From Euglena gracilis (taxonomy: Eukaryota > Euglenida > Euglenophyceae > Euglenales), in the NCBI GenBank assembly GCA_039621445.1, contig CP154957.1, positions 25,962,541 through 26,026,540 of the forward strand: a stretch of DNA of 64,000 bases, in the 5' to 3' direction. Below the pieces are notes generated by a model. That model did no database searches, was not told the DNA's origin, and saw only the letters and a list, made by a program, of their open reading frames with translations. The first letter of the stretch is position 1, and every line of letters starts with the position of its first letter. A program made the translations under genes and the position numbers. Below, one piece after another: positions 20,901-30,800 of this stretch.

Positions 20901-23366
20901 TCATATTTCGTCACATATCATTCTTTGTGTCTGGTTTCAGTTGAAGCGGAATGTCATTTTTACCGCTTCCTGTTTTTTTCCTTTCTGTTTTTTCCCCCTT
21001 TGCAGGGGGTTTCGTGTTCTTCCTTCGGCGGCAGCATCGAATCTCAGGTGTGAATCTGCTGATTCTGTGTGGGTTTGTAATTTTTGTAGGGTTTTCGTTC
21101 ATTTGCACCTGATTTAAAAAAAAAACCTGTGTTTCCGGTCTGTTTTGGAGTTAGTGCAAGCCAAACGTCCATCAGAAATGGCCAAAAACGGGACCCCTTC
21201 CAGAAACCTCAAAAAAAAATGTGCCTTTTTTGGAAGCAGTTTTCCGCTTCCTTTTCCGTTTCGAACGGGTCAGAAATTTTGGGCAATTTACGCCGCCTAA
21301 GAATAATTGTCCGACCCCATATTCACTGCGACTTCAAACGTCCGTTTTGTGCTTTTTTTACCCTTCCCCTCCCCCTTGGGTCTTTGGCTCCCCTTTCTTG
21401 CTGCTGCTGCTGCTGCTTCTGTTGCTGCTCGATTTCGTTCCCAAGAGGTGCTCAGGGTGCCCCCTAACTACTGCCCCCCCCAGGGGGCCAGTAGTTAAAC
21501 GGGGGGCTCGCCCCCCCCCCACCCGCACGTTTAAGAAGATGGGGGGGACCTGTCCCCCCCATCCACCTGATGCCCATGAGAAATGCGTAGTGAGGAAAGC
21601 CTACTCTTGCAAGGGGTTGGGGTTAGGGTTAGGGGTTAGGGTTTGGGATAGGGTTAAGGTTGGTTAGGGTTAGGGCTAGGGTTAGGGATGGGGTTAGGGG
21701 ATACGGTTAAGGAATAGGCAATAGGGCTGAGGAATAGGGTCAGGGTTAGGGTTAGGGTTGAGGAATTGGGTTGGGGTTCAGGATTTAGGCCAAGTTGGGC
21801 CCAAACTGAGGCCGAATCAAGGCTGGAATTTAGGCCTGATTTCGGCTGACCTCCCTAACTTCGGGCCTCACCCTAACCCTGATCCCTTTCTGAACGGCAA
21901 TTGTAACACTAACCCTGCCCCTGAAAATGACAGAAAAGGCCAAAGTGCCGCTGAAACTCCCATCAGCTTGCATTCAGGAAGGTGGAGGGTGGCTCCACTG
22001 GTCGCTGACCCTTTCACCCACACCCATCTCAAAACTCCTCAAAATCAAACAAAAAAAACCGTCAGTTCTCCCTCCCGACACCACCAGGCCAGACTGAGCG
22101 TCTCACAACATTAAATCCCCAAAAATCGAGGGTCCAATGAGGTGGCAAAAAAAGGGAGCGAGTGGGTTTAGGCCCATGGGGTTGCTTGGTAAACATGTGA
22201 TGTGATCACTGTGATTCCATTGCCCCAGCTCCAACCACCATCATCATCTGCGGGTTTTCTGCAGATGACAATTTGCTTGCTGCAAAAATTGAGATAATTT
22301 TTTATCCCAATTTTTTGGGGATTTTAGCTGGGAAACATGGGATAATTGCTTCCGAGCTAAATGAAAGCTGAACCAACAAATAGCATTCCGAACATCCGAC
22401 CCCCTTCCTCTTGGCACTGCATCTGTGCCCGGAGAATGGACACCCCCTTAACGACTCCAGCCCCCCCCCCCCCGCCAGCCAGTGGCAACAGCACGGCCGC
22501 GGGCGTCGGTGTGCAGCCCCTGGCGGGTGGCGTGCGCCTCCGTGGCCTCGCTGGTGGAGCACGTGCGGACCGCCCAGCCCCGCGCCCGGCACAGGTCGGC
22601 CACGATGTCCACCACGTACTCTGCCGTGGTCCCCGTGCCGAGCGCGAGGTCGATGCCGTCCCGCAGGTGTGCCAGCGGCAAGCCCCGGCGGCCCATGGCC
22701 AGGGTCCCGGCGCTCTCGGGTGGTTGGGTTGGTTGAAGGCAGCCCCGGCACCAACGTGTGGTGGTGGGGTGGGCAGGCCCCCCAACCCCCATGCGTTCTC
22801 AATCCCGACCGTTTCCCCAAAACGTACACAGTTCTGTGCCGCAAATCTCCAGGCTGGATGAAAAAACCCTCAAACCGCAAAGGTCAGTTGCTGCGTCGGA
22901 AATTTCAATGGGACGCACACCCAGGAGGAGGAGGCAGCGCAGCCCCGGACCCTCCGCATTCAAATAACAAAAGCAAGTTTGCCTGTGGGCAGGTTGGTGG
23001 TCAATGCCCAGACCTGCAGACAAAAAATTAAGGGGGGAAACACCGTTGGTGCAGATTACGAAAGGAAATAAATTTCGGCCTCTCGGACCCAGAAATCCTT
23101 TTGGATACCAGCTGGAATGATTCCGATGACAATAAAGTGGTTCCTGAGCTCTCAAGGCAAAAAAAACATCGGAGTACTCCACATCTGCTCCCCTCCCCCC
23201 AAAAAGAAGGGTGCATTTTGGACAGACTGGACACCCATTTGCACCCGTGTATGCCCATTCAGCCAATCCCTAGCGAAGGTCAGTGGGCTTCTTTTGTTCG
23301 CCGGGGCTTGGCCTCCACCGCCGACTGAGCCGCGCGACGCTTCTGTTCCGCCGGGGAAAGAGACAT
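14525..23366 (-). CDS. RPIA: Ribose-5-phosphate isomerase A
   Basis: Interconverts ribose-5-phosphate and ribulose-5-phosphate in the pentose phosphate pathway. Exons fitted with matching phases: 23366-23319 (MSLSPAEQKRRAAQSA), 22714-22495, 18194-17980, 17657-17472, and 14827 to about 14525. Key motifs: the phosphate loop LALGTGTTAEYVVDIV and TSEAT; the active-site AIDGADEVD; KGGGGCLLREK with the catalytic Lys/Glu region; VDASKKVDVLG; VIKFGW; FITDEGNYILDL; and the C-terminal VGVIEHGLF. This covers the whole family from start to end. The last exon may stop at 14525, giving an extension of about 60 residues, or splice again at GTGTTG or GTGCGG soon after VEV. No plastid-type leader is visible before MSLSP. 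The intron between 22.49 and 18.19 kb contains a 2.84-kb transposon and telomere-like repeats. The intron from 17.47 to 14.83 kb holds diverged repeats. Confidence in family is very high; the second exon's start and the 3' end are less sure. Confidence 0.95.
14958..15845. repeat. Cluster of diverged TGTGCGCA-TTGCGCA repeats
   Basis: Near-palindromic units of about 30 bases, of the form TCGATGTGCGCAATTGCGCA, recur near 14965, 15379, 15485, 15595 and 15818 in both orientations. Between them (15395-15575) are many shorter ACCAACCA / TGGTTGGTGTG units. The outermost copies (14965 and 15818-15845) face each other and match with several mismatches, as decayed terminal inverted repeats would. It lies inside an RPIA intron. 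Composition is balanced and lacks G-runs, unlike its surroundings. Confidence 0.6.
16140..16275. repeat. TTTGTCGG-rich dispersed repeat, copy 1
   Basis: Repeats of (A/T)TTGTCGG(G/A) ending in ATTTGTCGCTGG and GGTGCTTG. A diverged copy with the same end lies at 31380-31490. Both copies have TTTGTCAGAAT and a CTCCAGA segment in the same order, so they derive from one interspersed repeat. Confidence 0.6.
17279..17405. repeat. Dispersed repeat, copy 2
   Basis: Partner of 10005-10075: the same CGAAAATGCCCAACCCCC core and AAGAAGCCTGATC end, with an extra C-rich insert containing CCTGCGACCCCC twice. Confidence 0.6.
17800..17935. repeat. (CA)n microsatellite
   Basis: CA dinucleotides with a few interruptions, in the RPIA intron between the exon ending at 17980 and the exon starting at 17657. 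Confidence 0.97.
18999..19030. repeat. 12-bp perfect hairpin in the transposon
   Basis: CCGACACCGACG and its exact complement CGTCGGTGTCGG, separated by about 8 bases. Confidence 0.85.
19721..19965 (+). CDS. Lys/Glu-rich coding-like segment, probably a captured exon
   Basis: Plus-strand frame beginning after a gtcccacag acceptor-like site. It encodes TPTQGEPPSKQGGRDPKES, then a run of KESK/KDKPDKK-type repeats, then KKGGRGKQSASSQPARHSYE and SSPEPPERS. The stretch is far more GC-rich than the rest of the transposon and has G/C at almost every third codon position, as host exons in this window do. Possible GT donors (gtgcaa, gtgcat) follow at 19980-19990. A charged, disordered protein segment of unknown function. 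Inference: a piece of a host gene picked up by the element. It is the only plus-strand coding-like stretch I support. Confidence 0.5.
21397..21434. repeat. (TGC)n trinucleotide repeat
   Basis: About ten TGC units with two interruptions, just right of the transposon. Confidence 0.9.
21611..21935. repeat. Interstitial telomere-like repeats in inverted arrangement
   Basis: 21611-21775 is a degenerate TTAGGG array on the plus strand (GGTTAGGG, GGGCTAGGG, GGGGTTAGGG). After about 90 bases with AGGCCGAATC and AATTTAGGCCTG, the complement CCCTAACCCTGATCCC appears at 21870-21890 and ACTAACCCTGCCCC at 21908-21921. The arms face each other. It lies in the same RPIA intron as the transposon. A similar arrangement occurs at 48540-48745. 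Confidence 0.8.
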
Positions 23367-23854
23367 TGGGGAGGTCCGGGCACCCGCCGCCCTGCGGAGA
23401 GGAAAGGAGGGGGGTGCTGCGCGGCCTGGCGCGTTCCTGGGAGCTGAACCACCGAACCAATGAAAGACACCGCAAAGACCAGGGCATGGGTCTTGCATTG
23501 CCGAAGGAAAGGGAGCGTGGTGAACCACCCCAATAATATACTCGGGGGTATATCATTTGAGCATCCGAAATTGGGGCCAGGGGGTGTTTTGGGGCATACA
23601 TTTTTTAATCTCAAAAAAAGCCCCAAAATGCAATTTTTACATTGTTTGAAGTGTTCACATTTTGGCACTTTTCTTTTGTGTTGAGACCCCAAATTTTTGG
23701 AACCTGTCTTTTTTCCCAAAATATGCTCCTTCTGACAGAAATTGAGGGTTTTCTGCCTCTTCTTGCTTTCACTCTCTGCACCAGGGGCGATATTATTTCG
23801 GGGGTATGTTTGTTTGGGGGTGTATTATTTGGGTAGTAATATTATTTATTTGTT

Positions 23855-23990
<136 letters not shown>

Positions 23991-24004
23991 AGTGAGTGGA
24001 CAGG

Positions 24005-24150
24005 GTTATTGAAACTTTTGGACAAAATTATTGAAACTTTTGGACAAAATTATTGAAACTTTTGGACAAAGTTATTGAAACTTTCGGACAAATAATTAAA
24101 ACTTTTGGACAAAGTTATTGAAACTTTTGGACAAAGTTATTGAAACTACA
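24005..24150. repeat. 25-bp tandem repeat
   Basis: Six imperfect copies of TTATTGAAACTTTTGGACAA plus a few bases (AATTA or AGTTA), directly after the (TTA)n array. Copy spacing is 20-25 bases. Confidence 0.9.
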
Positions 24151-24814
24151 ATAAATCAAACACATACAAGCTGAGAAAATCCTTGTAGCTTGTTCAGAGC
24201 AGAATCCCAGGACTTTGGACAATGCAGTTTGTGAAGCAGATCAACAAAGAAACAACCTTGGTCAGTTTGAATCATCACAAGAAACGGCTCATTCTAGAGG
24301 CCTTTTCAAGCCATTCACGCATATTACCAAAAAGGGGCCAGTATGCTTGGTCCCTCATACCATTCAATTTCAACGTGATGACATTCATCAACTGTACAGT
24401 TGTTGTTGGGTGAGGGCGGTGCGACCCTGTCACATCATTGCTTCTGCAAAATCTCAATGTGAAGTTCCAATAAACCACCATGGGCTGATGGGGAAAAAAG
24501 CCCTCTCATAACCACGGCAACGTTTGCTATCGGGGCAAGGAATGGTGAGTTTCGCACCTGATGCTTCGGTTGGGCAAAGAAAAGCTCCGCAGGGTTTAAT
24601 TGTCAACAAGGCTATGTCAACTACAATGCACATCGCACACCAAATTGATGCCTTGCTGCGGTTGCACATTTCTTCTGAAAAATCAAAAAAGTTTTGGCGA
24701 GACATGGGGTCTACAATGGGAGGGGATGAGGAGGGGGTCAGTTATGGGGTGGAACCCCCCCCCTCGGGACGAAACACAACCTGTTCTCGGATGGGAAATT
24801 TTCAGCTGATGACG

Positions 24815-26355
24815 TCATGGTACTGAACAATTTGGGGCAGGGCTTGTATAAAATGCTTTGCCTTGGCCTTGTTGTGGCGAATATGGGGGAAGGAAGGAAA
24901 TATCCAACTGGTTGTGCGGAAATAATGAGCGCACACGTTGTGTTTTTTTATCAGGGATTTTTCTGAAAGGGACTTTCTTAAAAAAAAAAAAAGTTAAACA
25001 ATACTTACACAAGCACGGTTTTGCATGTGCAATAACTCCTTTGTCGTCTACAACGTCTCGTTGCATTTGTGGTTGACAAAATGTGAACGCAAACCGCAAA
25101 CCCAACACGCTAAACATCTGCACCAAGGATGAAAACGGGGAAGAAAAAAATCCCTGTTCATGAAAAGCAACATCATCCATAATCAAAACACGTCGGTGGG
25201 CCGCTAATCCGTCAACCCAAGGAAACAGCTTTTGTTGAAGAAATGCCACAAGTCGGTCAGCGTTTGGAACATCTCTCTCCTCCCTTTTTCACAGCGGAAA
25301 TGTTTTTCCAGCCGCACCAGTTCATAGTTTGCAAACAAAAATACACATCAACCCTTTACCCCTCCCAAAATTGAACAAGGATGAAAAAAAGAACAAAAAA
25401 AATTCATGCAAAACCCAAATCTATTTTTTGGAATGGATTTCACTTAAAAAAAAAAACCTTGAATAAAAACAAGGAGAAATATGGTCGATAGCTTTCTTGT
25501 GAACCTCGAACAATATTCCTTCTCGGTGGATCATGACAATCACAGAAATATTGCAACCTCGTTGGGATGCCACGAGCTGATTTGCTCTTTGATTCCTTGG
25601 AGCCCAGCCATACGTGGGCATGGTGTGTAAATTTACTCCAGGATTCTCTCAAATCAAATTAAAAAAAAACTGTCTTTGCAAATCCAAAAAAAAAATCCTG
25701 GACAAACCCAGTCTCATCCAGAAACAACAGATTTGCGTTACTGATTGGGCTGATCAACTGTGCCAGAGATTTGACATGTAGCATAAGGGAGCTGGGTAAG
25801 GACATGGGACATCGCCAAAACCTGCACATGTAATAAAATCTCTGAGTTGTGCATATTGACGTCTGGCAACCAAATTCCATCTTGCATTGCATTGCATCAG
25901 GCACCCTCGATACCCTTTTGCGGGTCCATCCCATGCATTTTATTGCCCTCAGAACTTTTCTTACACAAATTACAGCAAAAAAAGCAGAGCTTATCATGAG
26001 AGGGGTGTTCCCCCCGCGTCCCCCCCCACGTCCCCCCCCCCCCGTGTCCCGGATTTTGGTCGGGCACATTTTTTGGTCAACCAAAGGAAAAGTACATTTG
26101 GGTGACACCAAAGACAGTACAAATTTGGGTTACACCAAAGAAAACGTGTTGGGGTGGTTGGGCCACAGTTCCCACCCCCGTTCCCCCCCGTCCCCCCCCC
26201 CCCGTCCCGAACCACCCCCGAGGAAAATGAGGCAGAAAAATGCAAGAGAAGCTCTGTTGGCCCTTCGAATGGTCTTTTGAGACACAGTCAACCTGAAATG
26301 TAACCGTAATCGGCGTTGAACTCCCTTCAAGCTGAGAGAGCAATCTTTGCGCAAA
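24815..26355 (-). pseudogene. IS630/Tc1-type DDE transposase, decayed and interrupted
   Basis: Pieces appear in the normal order for this family but in different frames. About 26355-26265: helix-turn-helix with SLSLKGVQRRLRLHFRLTVS and QKTIRRA. 25960-25700: KVLRAIKCMGWTRKRVSRV, then NLLFLDETGF with the first catalytic Asp. 25621-25490: YGWAPRNQRANQLVASQRGC then SVIVMIHREGILFEV. 25249-24860: RRVLIMDDVAFHEQ with the second Asp, and SFLPPYSPQ. After PPYSP the usual NP-x-E segment, which supplies the third acidic residue, is not in frame. A C/G-run cassette at about 25990-26220 sits between the helix-turn-helix and the DETGF part. No terminal inverted repeats were found. The element is dead in this copy; some breaks could be introns, but the lost third acid argues for decay. 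Confidence 0.75.
25990..26220. mobile_element. G/C-run cassette inserted in the transposase relic
   Basis: Bounded by C-runs (26010-26044 and 26172-26205) around a core with two copies of TTTGG(G/T)T(G/T)ACACCAAAGA at 26097-26142. It splits the transposase coding sequence at a point where the family has no insertion. Flanks carry GCAGAGCTT on the left and AAGCTCTG on the right, an inverted 8-mer. Confidence 0.5.
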
Positions 26356-27883
26356 ATCTTCTTGATCCTACTTTCGAGTAAAGCATTTCTCCTCCGAAGT
26401 GGTCCACGACGTTGTGGAACCCAAGCTCAGGGATGTAAACAGAAAACAGTGAGTTGAAGGACGACCAATGACCACATGAATCGAGGAGGGGATTGTCACC
26501 TTCACACAAAAAAAACATTTCTACTTCTCGGAGCCTTTAGACAAAACTAACATCCCTGCGTGGTAATGTTCACTGTACCAAGGCCATAGATTCACTTATT
26601 GACAAGCTGGGAGGGAGGCACTTTATGCAGGTTCGAACCCACCCGCCCACTTCTTCGAAAACCCACACATTCCTGTTGGGAGAGGCCAGACAAATGGTAT
26701 CCCCCTTTTCCTCCAACCCCTCTTACTGTCCCCCATCTGATATAGTTCAGGTTCCTTCAGGCATTACGGGTGGAGGGGGGTAAATGAATCTATGGCTCAG
26801 ACTCTATCAGCTCGGTTCGCATGCGAAAAGCCACGTTAGAAGATGCACTTAGCACCACTTCACACCATCGGAACAACAATTTTAACAATTCAACAAAAAC
26901 AATTTGAAACCCACAAGTGGTAAAGCAACAAAACAAGAAACCTTGGGAATTTTCTGTTGAAAGAAAACAAAGCAAATTCTGGAAGGAAAAAAAGAAAATT
27001 GCGAAACCATTCCTCTGTTCAGCCGTAATATTGTTCTAGCACAAGTGCAACTGCTGATGTGATCCTGCCGATGCCAAAACGGTCACGTAAATCAAGCAAT
27101 GTAGCATCTGAGGCAGGCCTGCTCAAAAAAAAAATGTACAACCACAAAGCACCATGTTGACACAAAAACTTTTTTGTCAAAGGACATAACGTAAAGGATT
27201 ACAGAATGTGAACAACAAACCCAATGCACAAAATATGGTGAACTTTTTTTTAAAAAATGTGTCTAGGGAGATCCATATTGTGATCATTTTCAGATTGGAA
27301 GGCCTGGAAAGGTTGTTGGGATACAAAACGCCGAAAAGAATTGATCACTTCTGGGGTAACCCGAGCATACTTCGTCCTTGGCATGCGTCAGGGTAAAAGA
27401 AAATAGACTGAAGGGGGAGAGTCATAAAAAAATTGTCATTGGTGATCCCATGCTGCGATTCCAGGAAAGTAAACCCGGCTGCAGCAATTCAGGGAAACAA
27501 TGTTACGTGCCTCGCGACAAATCACGGCAGTGATGATCAGGCAGTGGACTGAGGTGCTTCGCAGTGAGCAGCCTCTGCAGGGGTGGTCCAGAACGCCGTT
27601 AGCAGCTCCCCCATGTGTGCGAAATCTCGCGGGACACCGAGGAGCACGTCATTCTTTGGGCTTCCTTGCTCTTGCAGCAGCCACCCACAGGAATGGGCTG
27701 ACAAAAACACCACTCAGGAGTCTCGGCACTTGGGAGCATCCCAGCACATCCATGAAATTCACTGAATTGCACGGATTTCTTCAAAAGCCTGGCCTCGTGA
27801 GGGCTACCCTCCAAATGCCGGAATCTGTTCGATGTGTATGAATGTGGCTTCCTTTAAGCAACACATTGAATCTCGCAAAGCTT

Positions 27884-30800
27884 TTAGCAGACGTGGTGCA
27901 TTGCCAGCAAGGCCAAAGACACAAAAGTAAAACCACCAAAAGAATTTTGTTCGTCTTCCGCACTGCCCCTCCCTGAGCTCAGGAGCCAAGTCCGGTAGCC
28001 ATGCCGCTCCACCGCCCACTGGTTGCGGTCCAGCTCCACCACCGTCTTGCTGAACCGGCGCCACGGCAGCCCCTCCACCGCCGTCCGGCCCTCGCTCCAG
28101 TCGGCCGCCGCCGCCAGCGCCGGGCCGATGTCCGCACCCGCGCCGGCCCCGGCCAGCTGCGCCGCCAGCCACGCGCTGCGCGGGTACGCCACCAGCCCGA
28201 GCCGGGCCGTGCGGCGGTCCACGTTGTCGTCCGCAGCCCCCCGGGACTCCCCTGCCTCTGCAGCGACACCGCTGGGGTCGGCCGCCGCCTCCACCCCCAG
28301 GGCTGGGCTTGCCTGGGATGCAGCGGGCTCAGGAACAGAACAGAGCAAACGAGCCTGTGCGGACGTGGCCGACAGCCCATCCGTGCCCGACGCCGGCACT
28401 CCGCCCCGCCTCGAGGGAAGGCAGCTCTCCCGGCCGACTGGCTCAAAACCCCCCGGGACCTCAGCCCAGCCCTGCCCGCCATGGCATCGTTGTGCTCCAT
28501 CGTGAAGCGCAGTTTGCCGAGGCAGCACGGCACCACGATGTACGCCGCGTTGCGCTCGGCGGCGGAGACGATGGCGAGGTCGGAGGCTGAGCAATGGAAG
28601 CGAAGGGGCCAGGGGCCAGAAAAGCCAAGAAAATAAATGCAACTACGAAACAAAGCTTCACACAAAGACAGTTAAAGGCATTTGTATGCACCTCATTTAG
28701 CAAAATACTTTTGACGGAGAATTTGAGGCAGAAAAACAAAACAAAACAAAAAATGAAACCAAACCAAACTGAAACAGAACTGATGAAAGTTAAAGTCAGA
28801 ATTGAAAAGGCATAGGAGCGAAATGACCGTTTGTACAATTACAGTTTTCAAAGATCCCATTAATTGCACTTCCGTTTTGATTTCCTCCCCTTGTAATCAA
28901 CACCAGAGCATAGATTCACTTAGTAACCACTGGGGGATGAGATAGATTGCTTGGTAACCCACAACCGTTAGTAACTCGCACTTAGTAACCCCCCCAACCC
29001 ACCCACCCACCCACCCACCCACCACTGAAAAATACACCCCTGCAAATCCCCCCCCCCTTGGGGGTCGACCCCCCTCAATCCCCAAATTTGGCTGAAGCTC
29101 CTTGAAGGGAAAGAAAAATCGGCCGAGCCTTCCGCCAGGCCTGGCCGACCTGTAGCACACCCCACCCAGGGGGAGGAGGTGTACACCAAACCAGCGCCGA
29201 ACCACCAAAACCTCTGGGGTGCTTGGGTGGGTCACACCAAAGCAAAATGGATCTGTGACCTGGAGCAATCCTATCAAACACTTTGAATCCAAGCAAGTGC
29301 GTATGGTTCGTAAAACGTTAAGGTTGGCAAATATTCTCAGATTTTTTTGAGAAATTTGCTACAAAAATTGGCGGGAAAACATAGAAATTTTAGGCGGTCG
29401 AAACAAAATGGAAAATTCAATGCAGCGCATGCCTCCCCCTGGATTATGCACCTGCTACAGCAACATGACACTTCACGGACCAGATCCTCAAGAAAAAGGA
29501 AGCGGGAGAGCAGACCGGCCCCACACAAGTGCAGTGCCAAAGCGCAATCGAAAGCGCCGGGGTACTCCTCCACGCTACCGTGCCACGCGGTCACGTTGGA
29601 TCGGGCCCAGATCTCACAAGGGGTTACAGAGAGGCCACCTTCAGTTTGGCTTGGTAGTTGGGTGTCCAATATTGGCGGTTGGCGTGCACATTATTCAAAG
29701 ACATGGCGAGAGCTTGAAATTTGGACCAGCTGGGATAAACTGGAGAACTGCACCAAAGTGATGGATGAAAAAAATGATCACCAAAAAAATTTAAAAAAAA
29801 TAAAAAGATGAGCACACACCGGGATAAAAATTGCACTGCGAAGCAACGTGGTATATCTTTCTCTTATGACCCACATAGACAGAACAACCTGCAGGAGGAA
29901 GTAAAGGCTTGAAAATTTTTTCATCAAAATGGGCAGCCCCACTAGGGAAAGGTGTCGCGGCTGGGCAGAGCCGAAATTGAGGCTGCAGCAGCCCCCATGA
30001 AAGGAGTGCATGAGCCCTCCAGAAATGGGTGCAGGGGCTATGAGGCCACGGCCCGGCAGTCATCTTGGCTGTGGGCAGGCGCCTGTCTGTGTCTGAAGAC
30101 TTGCACGCCCGGCATCGACCCAGGAGATACAGCAAACCGGCAATGGGGCACCAGGTGCAGGTGCGTGGGCAGGGAAGCCCTCTGCTCCAACAGCCGCACT
30201 GCCTCAGCCTTCAGGTCCACCGCCACAAACTGTAGCTCGGGGAATCTGATGCAAGGAAATATATGAACGCCAAAACTACCGGATGCGAGCACACACACGC
30301 ACACAAATAACGCAACACAACACGGCACAACCAGTAAGGACCCCCCCCCCCCTGGTGGAGTCCAGCCACTTGGCTGGAAAATAGTGCTCAATGGGACAAA
30401 GAGAAAAAACTGTTCAAAAAGCGAAATTTTCTGAGTTCAAATCTTTCCCCGCTAAAAACTCAAAACGTTGTCAGGAAACACACACCCAAAACGAAAGCAA
30501 AAAAAATGTTACCCCCCATCCTGGGCAGGGTTCGATATGGGGGCAGATGGGGGTGGGTCGGACCCCCCATCCAGGAAGGGGGAGGATACCCCTCCACCTA
30601 AACAATGGCGCGCATCCCCCCTGGGGTCGGTCCGAACCCCCCTTGGCATCCGGACCCTGGCTCCAGTCCAGGGGGGGGGAGAGGGGGGGACTGACGTAAA
30701 CCCCGTGGCTGTCCGTCAATTGCGACCCATCAGGAAGGGAAGGGTCGGGTTGGTGGGAACCACCTAAAACCATGGCACCCTCCTCGCATCCAACCCTGGC

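Larger units (their letters stand above)
18604..21251. repeat. Nine dispersed GAAGCGG..CCGCTTC hairpins inside the transposon
   Basis: Copies at 18604-18621, 18828-18845, 19245-19260, 19566-19581, 20060-20077, 20536-20553, 20848-20865, 20943-20969 and 21232-21251. The central spacer is AAAA or TTTT in most, AT in the second, and longer (ATGTCATTTTTA) in the eighth. Each is a short inverted repeat able to form a stem of 6-8 pairs. All are confined to the element. They may be transposase-binding or replication-related sites, or small insertions; the sequence alone does not decide. Confidence 0.85.
18463..21301. mobile_element. 2.84-kb DNA transposon with terminal inverted repeats, non-autonomous
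   Basis: The ends are perfect 22-bp inverted repeats at 18463-18484 and 21280-21301; the terminus reads CTTAGGCGGCGTAAATTG. They are flanked by the 5-bp direct repeat AATAA (18458-18462 and 21302-21306), which fits a target-site duplication. The interior has no G-runs and a composition unlike its surroundings. I find no transposase: the longest frames have no recognisable motif. Inside are nine copies of a short hairpin near GAAGCGGAAAACCGCTTC, one 12-bp hairpin at 18999-19030, and a Lys-rich coding-like segment at about 19721-19965. It sits in an RPIA intron. A 5-bp duplication with these termini does not match a superfamily I can name. Confidence 0.85.

Noticed and set aside
20719-21117. 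132-codon frame in the transposon as a transposase
   Set aside because: No DDE or other catalytic pattern, hydrophobic low-complexity content, and two hairpin copies fall inside it.
26565-26650. Possible tRNA, because of GGTTCGAACCC
   Set aside because: No A-box, acceptor stem or anticodon arm can be fitted upstream; the same GGTTCGA word occurs in dispersed repeats at 30.5, 35.0 and 35.4 kb.
27979-28665. Overlapping long frames on both strands at 28.0-28.6 kb as separate genes
   Set aside because: Only the minus-strand frames carrying the CPCC-like motif and the YPRSAW block match the methyltransferase; the others are GC-rich shadows.
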